This document shows, piece after piece, positions 16,760 to 26,408 of a DNA stretch of 64,000 nucleotides. Source of the DNA: Streptococcus mitis 17/34 (GTDB lineage: Bacteria; Bacillota; Bacilli; Lactobacillales; Streptococcaceae). Below the pieces are notes generated by a model. The model was not told the origin of the DNA. It ran no database searches and saw only the letters and a list, made by a program, of their open reading frames with translations. Within the stretch, counting starts at the first letter, position 1, and each line of letters begins with the position of its first letter. The DNA is taken from the NCBI GenBank assembly GCA_000430305.1, contig ASZZ01000005.1, positions 1-64,000 on the forward strand, in the 5' to 3' direction. The position numbers and the translations under genes are program-made.

Positions 16760-19393
16760 ATGGATAAGAAAAAATTATTATTGATTGATGGGTCTTCTGT
16801 TGCTTTTCGGGCGTTTTTTGCGCTCTATCAGCAGTTGGACCGTTTTAAGAATGCGGCTGGTTTGCATACCAATGCCATTTATGGCTTTCAGTTGATGTTG
16901 AGTCATTTATTGGAACGGGTTGAGCCGAGTCATATTTTGGTGGCTTTTGATGCGGGAAAGACGACCTTCCGTACAGAGATGTATGCGGACTATAAGGGTG
17001 GTCGTGCTAAGACTCCTGATGAGTTTCGTGAGCAATTTCCTTTCATTCGTGAGTTGCTGGATCATATGGGGATTCGCCACTATGAGTTGGCTCAATATGA
17101 GGCAGATGATATCATCGGGACGCTGGATAAACTAGCTGAGCAGGATGGTTTTGATATTACCATTGTCAGTGGGGACAAGGACTTGATTCAGCTGACGGAT
17201 GAGCATACGGTGGTTGAGATTTCCAAGAAAGGTGTTGCTGAGTTTGAGGCCTTTACACCAGATTATCTCATGGAAAAGATGGGGCTCACACCGACTCAGT
17301 TTATCGATCTAAAGGCGCTTATGGGTGATAAGTCGGATAATATCCCTGGGGTGACCAAAATCGGAGAAAAGACGGGTATCAAGCTCTTGCTGGAGCATGG
17401 TTCGCTTGAGGGGATTTATGAAAATATCGATGAGATGAAGGCTTCTAAGATGAAGGAAAATCTCATCAATGATAAGGAACAGGCTTTTTTGTCGAAAACA
17501 CTAGCGACCATTGATACCAAGGCACCGATTGAGATTGGTTTGGAGGATTTGGTTTATAGTGGTCCAGATGTTGAAAATCTTGGGAAATTCTATGATGAGA
17601 TGGGCTTCAAACAGCTCAAGCAGGCTTTAAATGCATCGTCAGCTGATGTGGCTGAGAGTTTGGACTTTACTATCGTTGACCAAGTCCGTCAAGATATGCT
17701 GAGTGAAGAATCTATCTTCCATTTTGAGCTTTTTGGTGAGAATTACCATACGGATGATTTGGTTGGTTTTGCTTGGTCTTGTGGGGATAAGCTTTATGCT
17801 ACAGACAAGCTTGAACTTTTGGAAGACCCGATTTTCAAGGATTTTCTAGAAAAAACACCTCTGAGAGTGTATGACTTTAAAAAGGCTAAAGTTCTCTTGA
17901 ATCGTTTTGATGTGAATTTGCAGGCGCCTGCTTTTGACAGCCGTTTGGCTAAATACCTCCTTTCGACTGTGGAGGACAATGAAATTGCGACTATTGCTAG
18001 TCTTTATGGTCAGACTTACTTGGTCGATGATGAGACTTTCTATGGTAAGGGTGTCAAAAAGGCCATTCCTGAACGCAAGAAATTCTTGGAACATTTGGCT
18101 CGTAAGCTTGCTGTTTTGGTTGAGACTGAGCCTGTTTTACTTGAAAAACTTAGCGAAAATGGGCAATTAGAGCTTCTTTATGATATAGAGCAACCTCTGG
18201 CCTTTGTTCTTTCTAAGATGGAAATTGCTGGGATTAAGGTCAAAAAAGAAACCCTTCTTGAGATGCAGGCAGAAAATGAGCTTGTCATTGAAAAACTGAC
18301 TCAAGAGATTTACGAACTGGCTGGTGAGGAGTTTAATATCAACTCGCCTAAGCAGTTGGGTGTGCTTCTCTTTGAAAAGTTGGGCCTTCCTCTAGAATAC
18401 ACTAAGAAAACCAAGACTGGTTACTCAACAGCGGTGGATGTGTTGGAGCGTCTGGCTCCTATTGCTCCGATTGTGAAGAAAATCCTGGATTACCGTCAGA
18501 TTTCTAAGATTCAATCCACTTATGTGATTGGCTTGCAGGACTGGATTTTGGCTGATGGTAAGATTCATACTCGCTATGTGCAGGATTTGACCCAGACTGG
18601 GCGTCTGTCTAGTGTGGATCCAAACTTGCAAAATATCCCTGTGCGTTTGGAGCAAGGCCGTCTTATTCGTAAGGCTTTTGTGCCTGAGTGGGAGGATAGC
18701 GTGCTGCTCAGCTCCGACTATTCACAGATTGAATTGCGCGTTTTGGCGCATATTTCTAAGGATGAGCACTTGATCAAGGCCTTCCAAGAGGGGGCAGATA
18801 TCCATACTTCGACAGCTATGCGGGTCTTTGGCATTGAGCGTCCCGAGGATGTGACTCCAAACGACCGTCGTAATGCCAAGGCGGTGAACTTTGGAGTGGT
18901 TTACGGAATTTCAGATTTTGGTTTGTCTAATAATCTGGGCATTAGCCGTAAGGAGGCCAAAGCCTACATTGATACCTACTTTGAACGCTTCCCAGGTATT
19001 AAAAACTACATGGATGAAGTGGTGCGTGAGGCGCGTGATAAGGGCTATGTAGAGACACTTTTCAAGCGTCGTCGTGAGCTGCCAGATATCAATTCGCGTA
19101 ACTTTAACATTCGTGGTTTTGCGGAGCGTACTGCTATCAACTCCCCTATTCAGGGTTCGGCAGCAGATATTCTCAAGATTGCCATGATTCAGCTAGACAA
19201 GGCTCTGGTTGAAGGTGGTTACCAGACCAAGATGCTGTTACAAGTGCACGATGAAATTGTCCTTGAAGTTCCGAAATCGGAACTGGCAGAGATGAAAAAA
19301 TTGGTCAAACAAACCATGGAAGAAGCTATTCAACTCAGTGTTCCCCTCATTGCAGACGAAAATGAAGGGGCAACCTGGTACGAGGCTAAATAA
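16760..19393 (+). CDS. polA: PolA, DNA polymerase I
   Basis: PolA fills gaps, removes RNA primers and takes part in repair. In 877 residues it has an N-terminal 5'-3' exonuclease (DADDIIGT-like acidic cluster YEADDIIGTLD, LKALMGDKSDNIPG), a middle domain that lacks the canonical 3'-5' exonuclease acidic residues as far as I can see, and the family A polymerase motifs: A (SDYSQIELRVLAHIS), B (RRNAKAVNFGVVYG) and C (LLQVHDEIVLEV). The absence of proofreading agrees with what is known for pneumococcal Pol I. The start at 16760 matches the conserved MDKKKLLLIDGSSVAFRAF. The frame opens earlier at 16706 without support. Confidence 0.95.
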   Translation: MDKKKLLLIDGSSVAFRAFFALYQQLDRFKNAAGLHTNAIYGFQLMLSHLLERVEPSHILVAFDAGKTTFRTEMYADYKGGRAKTPDEFREQFPFIRELLDHMGIRHYELAQYEADDIIGTLDKLAEQDGFDITIVSGDKDLIQLTDEHTVVEISKKGVAEFEAFTPDYLMEKMGLTPTQFIDLKALMGDKSDNIPGVTKIGEKTGIKLLLEHGSLEGIYENIDEMKASKMKENLINDKEQAFLSKTLATIDTKAPIEIGLEDLVYSGPDVENLGKFYDEMGFKQLKQALNASSADVAESLDFTIVDQVRQDMLSEESIFHFELFGENYHTDDLVGFAWSCGDKLYATDKLELLEDPIFKDFLEKTPLRVYDFKKAKVLLNRFDVNLQAPAFDSRLAKYLLSTVEDNEIATIASLYGQTYLVDDETFYGKGVKKAIPERKKFLEHLARKLAVLVETEPVLLEKLSENGQLELLYDIEQPLAFVLSKMEIAGIKVKKETLLEMQAENELVIEKLTQEIYELAGEEFNINSPKQLGVLLFEKLGLPLEYTKKTKTGYSTAVDVLERLAPIAPIVKKILDYRQISKIQSTYVIGLQDWILADGKIHTRYVQDLTQTGRLSSVDPNLQNIPVRLEQGRLIRKAFVPEWEDSVLLSSDYSQIELRVLAHISKDEHLIKAFQEGADIHTSTAMRVFGIERPEDVTPNDRRNAKAVNFGVVYGISDFGLSNNLGISRKEAKAYIDTYFERFPGIKNYMDEVVREARDKGYVETLFKRRRELPDINSRNFNIRGFAERTAINSPIQGSAADILKIAMIQLDKALVEGGYQTKMLLQVHDEIVLEVPKSELAEMKKLVKQTMEEAIQLSVPLIADENEGATWYEAK

Positions 19394-19416
19394 AAAGGGG
19401 GCTAGTCCTCCTTTTT
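19392..19416 (+). terminator. Terminator of polA
   Basis: AAAAAGGGGG/CCTCCTTTTT stem with a five-base loop. Confidence 0.8.
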
Positions 19417-19476
19417 GTAGTAGAATTATGCAAGCCTTTTCAAAATATGCTATACTGATGAAAAAGGAGGATTTCT

Positions 19477-19914
19477 ATGAGTCAAGAATTTATCAATCCA
19501 AGTGATGGGGTGATTCGTCAGTATCTCGCAACGAGTAAAACCCTTGCTGTTGTGGGTTTGTCAGACCGTGAGGAAACAACTAGCAATCGAGTGACCAAGG
19601 AAATGCAGGCTAGGGGTTATAAAATTATCCCTGTCAATCCCAAGGCTGCAGGTGGGGAAATCTTGGGAGAAAAGGTTTATGCGAGTCTAGCTGAGATTCC
19701 TTTTCCTGTAGATATTGTCAATGTTTACCGTCGCAGTGAGTTTCTGCCCGATGTGGCGCGTGATTTTCTCAAGGCTGATGCTAAAATTTTTTGGGCACAG
19801 CTAGGACTTGAAAGTCTAGAAGCGGAAGAAATCTTGCGTGCTGGTGGATGCGATGATATCGTGATGAATCGTTGCATCAAGAGAGAACATACACGCTTGA
19901 TTGAGGAAGAATAA
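19477..19914 (+). CDS. CoA-binding domain protein
   Basis: This 145-residue protein is a single Rossmann-like CoA-binding domain. LAVVGLSDREETTSNRVTKE gives the nucleotide loop, and IIPVNPKAAGGEILGEKVY plus a C-terminal GCDDIVMNRCIKREH follow the YccU family pattern. The family structure binds coenzyme A, but no cellular role is established. AAAGGAGG lies at good distance upstream of the ATG. It stands alone after polA. Confidence 0.85.
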   Translation: MSQEFINPSDGVIRQYLATSKTLAVVGLSDREETTSNRVTKEMQARGYKIIPVNPKAAGGEILGEKVYASLAEIPFPVDIVNVYRRSEFLPDVARDFLKADAKIFWAQLGLESLEAEEILRAGGCDDIVMNRCIKREHTRLIEEE

Positions 19915-19945
19915 GAAAAAGGTAGCTGACGGGCTACCTTTTGTG

Positions 19946-20955
19946 TTAGAAAATGCCGATAAGGGTCTGCACACCAAGACTAGTGAGGATGATGGCAATC
20001 CAGCAAATGGCTCCGAGAACAATGGATTTTCCGCTGGATTTGATCATAGTGACAAGATTTGTTTTGAGGCCGATAGCACTCATGGCCATGACAATAAGGA
20101 ATTTGGAGAGTTCTTTGAGAGGGGTAAAGAAACTACTGGACACACCAAGAGAGGTTAGGAGGGTAGTTAGGAGAGATGCAAGGATAAAGTAAAGGATAAA
20201 AAGTGGGAAGACTTTTTTCAGTTGTAATCCTTGCTTATTTTTTTGCTCACGACTTTGCCAGTAGGAGAGAAAGAGAGTGATGGGGATGATAGCCAGAGTA
20301 CGTGTGAGTTTAACAATGGTTGCAGACTCGAGGGTATTGCTTTGGTAAAGACTGTCCCAAGCGCTGGCGGCAGCCGTTACAGAGGAAGTATCGTTGACCG
20401 CAGTCCCTGCAAAGAGGGCGAAGCCGTCATTGGATAGATGAAGCCAGGTTCCGAGGGTTGGAAAGATGAGCGCAGCCAAGACATTGAAGAAAAAGATAAC
20501 GGAAATGGATTGGGCTACTTCCTTTTCCTTGGCATGGATAACGGGCGCTGTCGCAGCAATGGCAGAACCACCACAGATTGAAGAACCTACTCCAACCAAG
20601 GTAGCCAGTTTTGTATCCAGTGCAAAGAAGCGCTGGAAGAAGTAGGCAATAATCAGAGCTATTGAGATAGTGGACAGGATGACAGGGAGTGAAGATTGGC
20701 CAACTGCGAAGACCTGCGAGATATTGAGACCAAAACCAAGCAAGACAACGGCATATTGGAGCAATTTTTTAGAACTAAAGGTCAACCCAGCATCCAGTTG
20801 TTTATAGGACGAGAGAAAGGGATGTAGGAGCATGCCTATGAAAATGGCAAAAACGGGCGCGCCAATGACAGGGAAGAATCCTCCTAAGTACCAAGATACG
20901 ATAGAAATGAGAAGGCAGGCCAAGATACCTGCTCCATTTTTGATAGAAATGACAT
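19946..20955 (-). CDS. YeiH/UPF0324-family membrane protein (frameshifted near the start)
   Basis: This integral membrane protein has about ten hydrophobic segments and the family motifs [31 protein letters not shown] and [12 protein letters not shown]. YeiH relatives are predicted transporters, some linked to sulfonate or sulfate export; the substrate here is unknown. The proper start is the ATG at 20955, behind GGAGG. The next 15 or so residues (SFLSKNGAGI) need one more A in the run at about 20937-20941. Without it only a TTG start at 20923 stays open. Restored length is about 336 residues. It is transcribed opposite to its neighbours. Confidence 0.82.
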
Positions 20956-21143
20956 AAAAACCTCCGAAAATAAATACCCCTTATTATAATCTTATTTATC
21001 AGAAAAGTAAAATAGAAAGTGGAGCTAACAATTATTTGACAAGTAGTGCTAATTATGTAATAATAATCCTACAAGAACTGTAACGAAGTCTTGGCAAAAA
21101 CAAAAATACCAGAGCTCCACCTCTGGTATTTCTTTTTGTCCAG
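20956..21143. other. Intergenic region with a hairpin
   Basis: It contains the upstream region of the YeiH gene. A strong hairpin ATACCAGAG/CTCTGGTAT lies at about 21107-21131 with T-rich sequence on both sides. On the minus strand it would end the small Fst-like reading frame at 21144-21305. No other gene is seen. Confidence 0.6.
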
Positions 21144-21305
21144 TTACATTAAAACTAAACTCAGGTTATATTTTTTGTCGCGCTTATCTAACCACTTTCT
21201 GACTATCCACTCAGAAATGACATTACCGGTAATAGTAATCAGTAATGGTGCTAGAATAACTGTAACGAAGATTAGCAAAACCTCAATACTCGTCGAAAAT
21301 CTCAT
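21144..21305 (-). CDS. Possible Fst/Ldr-like type I toxin (small hydrophobic peptide)
   Basis: A 53-residue minus-strand frame starts ATG 21305 (a TTG at 21278 gives 44 residues). Its core is VTVILAPLLITITGNVISEW, then KWLDKRDKK. A hydrophobic helix starting with (I/L)AP and ending in a Trp before a charged tail is the pattern of Fst-type toxins, for example IIAPVLVG...YWLD. A terminator hairpin follows 13 bases after the stop. The ribosome site is poor and the first residues lie in a repeat arm, so the start is uncertain. An antisense antitoxin RNA has not been identified. Confidence 0.4.
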   Translation of the reverse strand: MRFSTSIEVLLIFVTVILAPLLITITGNVISEWIVRKWLDKRDKKYNLSLVLM

Positions 21306-21388
21306 GATACGTTGTCATCTGCGACTTACCTAACTTTAGTTATGCTTTCACCTTGATTCCTAGTCTCATGAGATTTTAATTGAGTATT
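21285..21388. repeat. MITE/BOX-like element with terminal inverted repeats
   Basis: AATACTCGTCGAAAATCTCATGA (21285-21307) is mirrored by the complement of TCTCATGAGATTTTAATTGAGTATT (21364-21388). The ends resemble those of pneumococcal BOX/RUP-type small repeats (TACTCTTCGAAAATCTC). The interior does not match any unit I know well. Confidence 0.5.
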
Positions 21389-21524
21389 CTAAAAACATAG
21401 TGTTGTAATCAATTTAAATTAACATACTTCAATTTGTTATGCTTGTGTTATTCTATCATGTATTTTTGCGGTCGGGGGGCTTTTGTAGTATAATAGAGAT
21501 ACGTTTTGAAAGTAGGAGGTATCT

Positions 21525-22694
21525 ATGGACTTAACTAAGCGCTTTAATAAACAGTTAGATAAGATTCAAGTTTCGTTGATTCGTCAGTTTGACCAGGCTA
21601 TTTCGGAGATTCCTGGGGTCTTGCGTTTGACCTTAGGGGAACCTGATTTTACAACGCCAGACCATGTCAAGGAAGCGGCCAAGCGAGCGATTGATCAGAA
21701 CCAATCCTACTATACAGGGATGAGTGGCCTGCTGACTCTACGTCAGGCGGCCAGTGACTTTGTTAAGGAAAAGTACCAACTGGACTATGCTCCTGAAAAT
21801 GAAATCTTGGTTACAATTGGGGCGACAGAGGCTTTATCTGCTACTTTGACAGCTATTTTGGAAGAGGGAGACAAGGTGCTCTTGCCAGCTCCTGCTTATC
21901 CGGGTTATGAGCCAATTGTCAATCTAGTTGGGGCAGAGGTTGTCGAGATTGATACAACTGAAAATGGCTTTGTTTTGACTCCTGAGATGTTGGAAAAGGC
22001 CATTTTGGAGCAGGGTGATAAGCTCAAGGCGGTTATTCTTAACTATCCAGCTAATCCGACAGGAATTACCTATAGTCGGGAGCAGTTGGAAGCCTTGGCA
22101 GCTGTTTTACGCAAGTATGAAATTTTCGTTGTCTGTGATGAGGTTTACTCAGAGTTGACCTACACAGGGGAAGCCCATGTGTCTCTAGGAACGATGTTGA
22201 GAGACCAGGCTATCATTATCAATGGTTTGTCGAAATCGCATGCAATGACAGGTTGGCGTTTGGGGCTGATTTTCGCTCCTGCGACCTTCACAGCCCAGTT
22301 AATCAAGAGTCACCAGTATTTGGTTACTGCTGCAAACACCATGGCTCAACACGCTGCGGTGGAGGCCTTGACGGCTGGTAAAAACGATGCGGAGCCTATG
22401 AAGAAGGAATACATCCAGCGTCGGGACTATATTATAGAGAAAATGACTGCTCTTGGTTTTGAGATTATCAAACCAGACGGTGCCTTCTATATCTTTGCTA
22501 AGATTCCAGAGGGCTACAATCAAGACTCCTTTGCTTTTCTCAAGGATTTTGCTCAGAAGAAGGCCGTTGCCTTTATCCCTGGAGCTGCCTTTGGGCGTTA
22601 CGGAGAAGGCTATGTGCGTCTGTCTTATGCAGCCAGCATGGATACGATCAAAGAAGCCATGAAACGACTGGAGGAGTACATGAGAGAAGCATGA
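21525..22694 (+). CDS. araT: Aromatic amino acid aminotransferase (class I PLP)
   Basis: This 389-residue fold-type-I aminotransferase transfers the amino group between aromatic amino acids and 2-oxoglutarate. The PLP lysine lies in NGLSKSHAMTGWRLG. NYPANPTGITY and CDEVYSEL carry the cofactor-binding Asn and Asp, and the C-terminal RLSYA has the carboxylate-binding Arg. Substrate class is assigned from position and similarity to streptococcal AraT, so aromatic specificity is moderately sure. AGTAGGAGG precedes the start. The stop overlaps recO by four bases (ATGA), implying coupling. Confidence 0.85.
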   Translation: MDLTKRFNKQLDKIQVSLIRQFDQAISEIPGVLRLTLGEPDFTTPDHVKEAAKRAIDQNQSYYTGMSGLLTLRQAASDFVKEKYQLDYAPENEILVTIGATEALSATLTAILEEGDKVLLPAPAYPGYEPIVNLVGAEVVEIDTTENGFVLTPEMLEKAILEQGDKLKAVILNYPANPTGITYSREQLEALAAVLRKYEIFVVCDEVYSELTYTGEAHVSLGTMLRDQAIIINGLSKSHAMTGWRLGLIFAPATFTAQLIKSHQYLVTAANTMAQHAAVEALTAGKNDAEPMKKEYIQRRDYIIEKMTALGFEIIKPDGAFYIFAKIPEGYNQDSFAFLKDFAQKKAVAFIPGAAFGRYGEGYVRLSYAASMDTIKEAMKRLEEYMREA

Positions 22695-23457
22695 TTCAGT
22701 CTATCACGAGTCAAGGATTGGTGCTCTACAATCGTAACTTTCGTGAGGATGATAAGCTAGTCAAGATTTTTACAGAGCAGGCTGGCAAGCGCATGTTTTT
22801 TGTCAAACACGCTGGTCAGTCCAAACTGGCTCCTGTTATTCAACCTTGGTGCTGGCACGATTTCTCTTGCGAATCAATGATGACGGGCTCAGTTACATAG
22901 AGGACTATCACGAGGTCATGACCTTTCCCAAGATTAATAGTGATCTCTTTGTCATGGCCTATGCGACCTATGTGGCAGCTCTTGCAGATGCTAGTTTGCA
23001 GGATAATCAGCAGGATGCTCCCTTATTTGCTTTTTTGCAAAAGACTTTGGAGTTGATGGAAGCGGGCTTGGATTATCAGGTTTTGACCAATATCTTTGAA
23101 ATTCAAATCTTGACTCGGTTTGGAATTAGTCTCAATTTTAATGAGTGTGTCTTTTGTCATCGGGTTGGTCAGGCTTTTGACTTTTCTTTCAAATATGGAG
23201 CCTGTCTTTGCCCAGAGCATTATCATGAGGATGAGAGACGTTGCCATCTCAATCCCAACATCCCTTATCTGCTTAATCAATTTCAAGCCATTGATTTTGA
23301 GACCTTGGAGACCATTTCGCTCAAGCCTGAAATCAAGCAAGAGCTACGTCAATTTATGGATCAACTCTACGAAGAGTACGTGGGAATTCACCTAAAATCA
23401 AAGAAATTTATTGATTCCCTAGCAGACTGGGGTCAATTACTAAAAGAGGAAAACAAA
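22691..23457 (+). CDS. recO: RecO, recombination mediator (frameshifted; reads into plsX)
   Basis: RecO binds ssDNA and SSB and, with RecR, loads RecA. The OB-fold start [20 protein letters not shown] begins at 22691. A missing C at about 22844 (CAACCC became CAACC) breaks the frame after 51 residues. The remainder continues at 22846 and shows the zinc-binding cysteines CVFCH and [14 protein letters not shown]. At the 3' end no stop precedes plsX: the frame reads LLKEENK directly into plsX. One A fewer in ACAAAATGA would restore a TGA overlapping the plsX ATG. Repaired length is about 256 residues. Both lesions look like sequence errors. Confidence 0.88.
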
Positions 23458-24450
23458 ATGAAAAAAATCGCAGTAGATGCTATGGGGGGCGATTATGCAC
23501 CTCAGGCCATCGTTGAGGGTGTCAATCAAGCCCTGGCTGACTTTTCAGATATTGAGGTTCAACTCTACGGAGATGAAAGCAAAATCAAGCAATATCTGAC
23601 AGCGACAGAGCGCGTCAGCATTATCCATACGGATGAAAAGATTGATTCAGACGATGAACCTACGAGAGCTATTCGGAAGAAGAAAAATGCCAGTATGGTC
23701 TTGGCGGCCAAGGCTGTCAAAGAGGGTGAAGCAGACGCTGTCCTCTCGGCTGGGAATACAGGTGCTTTGTTGGCTGCTGGATTCTTCATCGTGGGTCGTA
23801 TCAAGAATATCGACCGTCCTGGGCTTATGTCAACCTTGCCGACTGTAGATGGGAAGGGGTTTGATATGCTGGACCTCGGTGCCAATGCGGAAAATACAGC
23901 CCAGCACCTCCATCAATACGCGGTTCTAGGTTCCTTTTATGCTAAAAATGTCCGCGGTATTGCGCAACCACGTGTTGGCTTGCTTAACAATGGAACAGAA
24001 AGTAGTAAGGGTGACCCACTTCGTAAGGAGACTTATGAATTACTAGCAGCTGATGAAAGTTTAAACTTTATCGGAAATGTGGAAGCGCGTGATTTGATGA
24101 ATGGCGTTGCGGATGTTGTTGTGGCAGATGGTTTCACGGGAAACGCTGTGCTCAAATCCATTGAAGGGACAGCCATGGGAATTATGGGTTTGCTCAAGAC
24201 AGCTATTACAGGTGGTGGTCTTCGAGCGAAATTAGGCGCCCTCCTTCTCAAGGATAGCCTCAGAGGTTTGAAAAAACAGCTCAACTATTCAGATGTTGGT
24301 GGAGCGGTCTTGTTTGGTGTCAAGGCACCGGTTGTCAAGACTCATGGTTCAAGCGATGCCAAGGCTGTTTATAGTACAATCCGCCAGATTCGTACCATGC
24401 TAGAAACAGACGTAGTTGCCCAGACTGCGCGTGAATTTTCAGGAGAATAA
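23458..24450 (+). CDS. plsX: PlsX, phosphate acyltransferase
   Basis: PlsX makes acyl-phosphate from acyl-ACP, feeding PlsY in phosphatidic acid synthesis. It is a peripheral membrane enzyme. The 330-residue protein starts [14 protein letters not shown] and shows the family stretches [32 protein letters not shown] and [11 protein letters not shown]. In this assembly its frame is continuous with recO, but the conserved start and length argue for separate initiation at 23458. It is followed six bases later by acpP, a natural functional pair. Confidence 0.94.
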   Translation: MKKIAVDAMGGDYAPQAIVEGVNQALADFSDIEVQLYGDESKIKQYLTATERVSIIHTDEKIDSDDEPTRAIRKKKNASMVLAAKAVKEGEADAVLSAGNTGALLAAGFFIVGRIKNIDRPGLMSTLPTVDGKGFDMLDLGANAENTAQHLHQYAVLGSFYAKNVRGIAQPRVGLLNNGTESSKGDPLRKETYELLAADESLNFIGNVEARDLMNGVADVVVADGFTGNAVLKSIEGTAMGIMGLLKTAITGGGLRAKLGALLLKDSLRGLKKQLNYSDVGGAVLFGVKAPVVKTHGSSDAKAVYSTIRQIRTMLETDVVAQTAREFSGE

Positions 24451-24455
24451 AAGAG

Positions 24456-24689
24456 ATGACAGAAAAAGAAATTTTTGACCGTATTGTGACTATTATCCAA
24501 GAGCGACAGGGAGAAGACTTTGTTGTGACAGAGTCCTTGAGTCTGAAAGACGACTTGGATGCTGACTCAGTTGACTTGATGGAGTTTATCTTGACACTGG
24601 AAGATGAATTTAGTATCGAAATCAGTGACGAAGAGATTGATCAACTGCAAAGTGTAGGAGATGTGGTTAAAATCATTCAAGCAAAATAG
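24456..24689 (+). CDS. acpP: Acyl carrier protein
   Basis: This small acidic carrier of 77 residues has the phosphopantetheine serine in DADSVDLMEF (Ser near residue 37) and the typical helix II/III acidic residues. The variant DSVD in place of DSLD is seen in streptococcal ACPs beside plsX. It would carry acyl chains for PlsX. It is coupled to plsX with a short gap, and a terminator follows at 24699-24727. Confidence 0.9.
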   Translation: MTEKEIFDRIVTIIQERQGEDFVVTESLSLKDDLDADSVDLMEFILTLEDEFSIEISDEEIDQLQSVGDVVKIIQAK

Positions 24690-24698
24690 AAATCGAAG

Positions 24699-24727
24699 TT
24701 CCAAGGCATTTGCTTTGGAATTTTTTC
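24699..24727 (+). terminator. Terminator after acpP
   Basis: TTCCAAGGC/GCTTTGGAA stem followed by T6. It closes the araT-recO-plsX-acpP transcript. Confidence 0.75.
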
Positions 24728-25139
24728 TTTGGTTCAAGTGACCGTTTAGGAACAGATTTAGTCTTTCTAGGGACAGGAGAGATATGGGGACAAATAAGAG
24801 ATATAATGAAATCAGAAAAATCAATCTCCAAAAGGAGATAAGAAATGAAGATCAAAAGAAGAGATAGATTTATTTTTGTAGAACAAAAATGTTAATATAA
24901 TCACAATTTTAATTGACTTTCCTTTTTTCCAGGACTATAATGTAGATATAAAAAAGGATTTATTTTATAGTTGGGAGAAGGTGATGGATATGTACTTTTG
25001 ATAAACTAGTCTTTATCTTATATCCATGGAAATTTTAGGAGGTCTTAGTGGTTCAAGTTCATGAACCTGGTATCTCTTTTGGCTTCGTTTCTATTGGATT
25101 TTCTTGCTTTGGATTTATCTATTTTAGGAGGAAATGGCT
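24728..25139 (+). promoter_or_regulatory. Promoter and long leader of choline-binding protein 4
   Basis: A possible 16-codon frame with AAAGGAG lies at 24844-24894 (KIKRRDRFIFVEQKC); it is unassigned. A clear promoter follows: TTGACT (24913-24918), 17 bases, TATAAT (24936-24941). The leader is about 190 bases. It holds a five-codon frame (MDMYF, about 24984-25001) whose ATGGATAT can pair with ATATCCAT about 35 bases later. Whether this is an attenuator is unknown. Confidence 0.5.
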
Positions 25140-26321
25140 ATGAAAAAATCTAAACTACTCACTCTTGGTTTGCTTGCAGGTGCTGGTCTGCTTTTATCTA
25201 TCAACCAAGCACAGGCTGCAGATACTTGGGTTAAAAATGGTTCTGACTGGAATCTTTCTCAAGATGGCAGTCTAGCTAAAAATAAATGGGTACAAAATGC
25301 TGGTTCTTGGTACCATTTTGACGGTTCTGGTAAAATGCAGACAGGCTGGCTCAAAGACGGCAATACATGGTATTCACTAGCAGATAGTGGCGCTATGCGT
25401 ATTGGCTGGTACAAGGAAGGTAGCACATGGTACTCACTAGCAGATAGTGGAGCTATGCGTACTGGTTGGTACAAAGAAGGATCTACTTGGTACTACCTCA
25501 AAGGAAGTGGCGCTATGGCAACAGGATGGGCGACTGCAAATGGCAAATGGTCTTACTTTGAAAAATCAGGTGCAATGGTCGCAGACAGAGCTGTTCCAGC
25601 CAGCGATGGAGAAAGTTATGTCATTGGTAAGGATGGCTATATGTTGACCAAACTCCCAAGTCAGGTTGAACAATCTCAAGCGGATGATACAATTATCACA
25701 AATATTGTTACTTTGTCTGATGGATATGATTATCATCTTATTCATGGAAAAGATGGAGTCATTGTTGAAAAGAATGCCTGGTATATCAAACCAGAGTTTA
25801 AAAAGTTTTCTAATAAATATGGGGATCACGTTTCAAATACGATGTTGGCTTTAACAGATAATAAAGACCAAGGACAGGAAATTGATCCTAAAGCTGTTAT
25901 AAAGAATTTCCAAAACTTACCAAACAGGTATTACTTTGGGGCAGATGGTCGTCGAGTAACAAATTTACCAGAAATGACTACCTATTCAGAGATTAAAAAA
26001 GTTGGAAATGATGTCTATCTAGAAAATCCAGGTGCACGACTTTTTCTTGGAGCTACCAGCTTCACAATCAATAATAATAAACTATATTACTTAGATGGTG
26101 CTAATGACAAACTCAAAACAGGTTATTTTGCATTGATTGATGATAGACCAAACTATCATCACTATCATATTCTTGTTTATGCAGACCAATCTGGTGAAAT
26201 TCTTAAAATGAAACGATTGCCAACAGGAATTTCAGATTATCTTAATAAAGAAATTGACGGTTTCTACGGTCAAACTGTTAAAATCGATAGTAAGACAGGA
26301 AATGTTTCTGTTGTGAAATAA
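25140..26321 (+). CDS. Choline-binding surface protein 4 (N-terminal repeats, unknown C-terminal domain)
   Basis: This 393-residue secreted protein has a signal peptide ending INQAQAAD (about residue 26). Five or six choline-binding repeats (GSWYHFDGSGKMQTGW, STWYSLADSGAM) sit directly behind it, up to about residue 145. A C-terminal domain of about 240 residues follows, with RYYFGADGRRVTN and NDVYLENPGARLFLGAT, that I do not recognise. The order, repeats first and effector last, is the reverse of choline-binding proteins 1-3. AGGAGG spacing favours the second ATG (25140) over 25134. It is a close paralogue of protein 5. The shared terminator at 26344-26386 separates it from the convergent regulator. 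Confidence 0.85.
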   Translation: MKKSKLLTLGLLAGAGLLLSINQAQAADTWVKNGSDWNLSQDGSLAKNKWVQNAGSWYHFDGSGKMQTGWLKDGNTWYSLADSGAMRIGWYKEGSTWYSLADSGAMRTGWYKEGSTWYYLKGSGAMATGWATANGKWSYFEKSGAMVADRAVPASDGESYVIGKDGYMLTKLPSQVEQSQADDTIITNIVTLSDGYDYHLIHGKDGVIVEKNAWYIKPEFKKFSNKYGDHVSNTMLALTDNKDQGQEIDPKAVIKNFQNLPNRYYFGADGRRVTNLPEMTTYSEIKKVGNDVYLENPGARLFLGATSFTINNNKLYYLDGANDKLKTGYFALIDDRPNYHHYHILVYADQSGEILKMKRLPTGISDYLNKEIDGFYGQTVKIDSKTGNVSVVK

Positions 26322-26343
26322 GACGTCTGACATAGTAAAACGA

Positions 26344-26386
26344 AAAAGCGAACAGCTTTGTATACTAGGAAGTCATGTTCGCTTTT
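26344..26386. terminator. Bidirectional terminator
   Basis: AAAAGCGAACA/TGTTCGCTTTT stem between two convergent genes, with A/T tails on both sides. Confidence 0.75.
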
Positions 26387-26408
26387 ATTCATAAAATAAT
26401 AGTTACTA

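Noticed and set aside
23458-24450. Real RecO-PlsX fusion protein
   Set aside because: Both proteins have normal lengths and conserved ends, and a one-base change restores the usual overlap. Other homopolymer errors are frequent in the same assembly.
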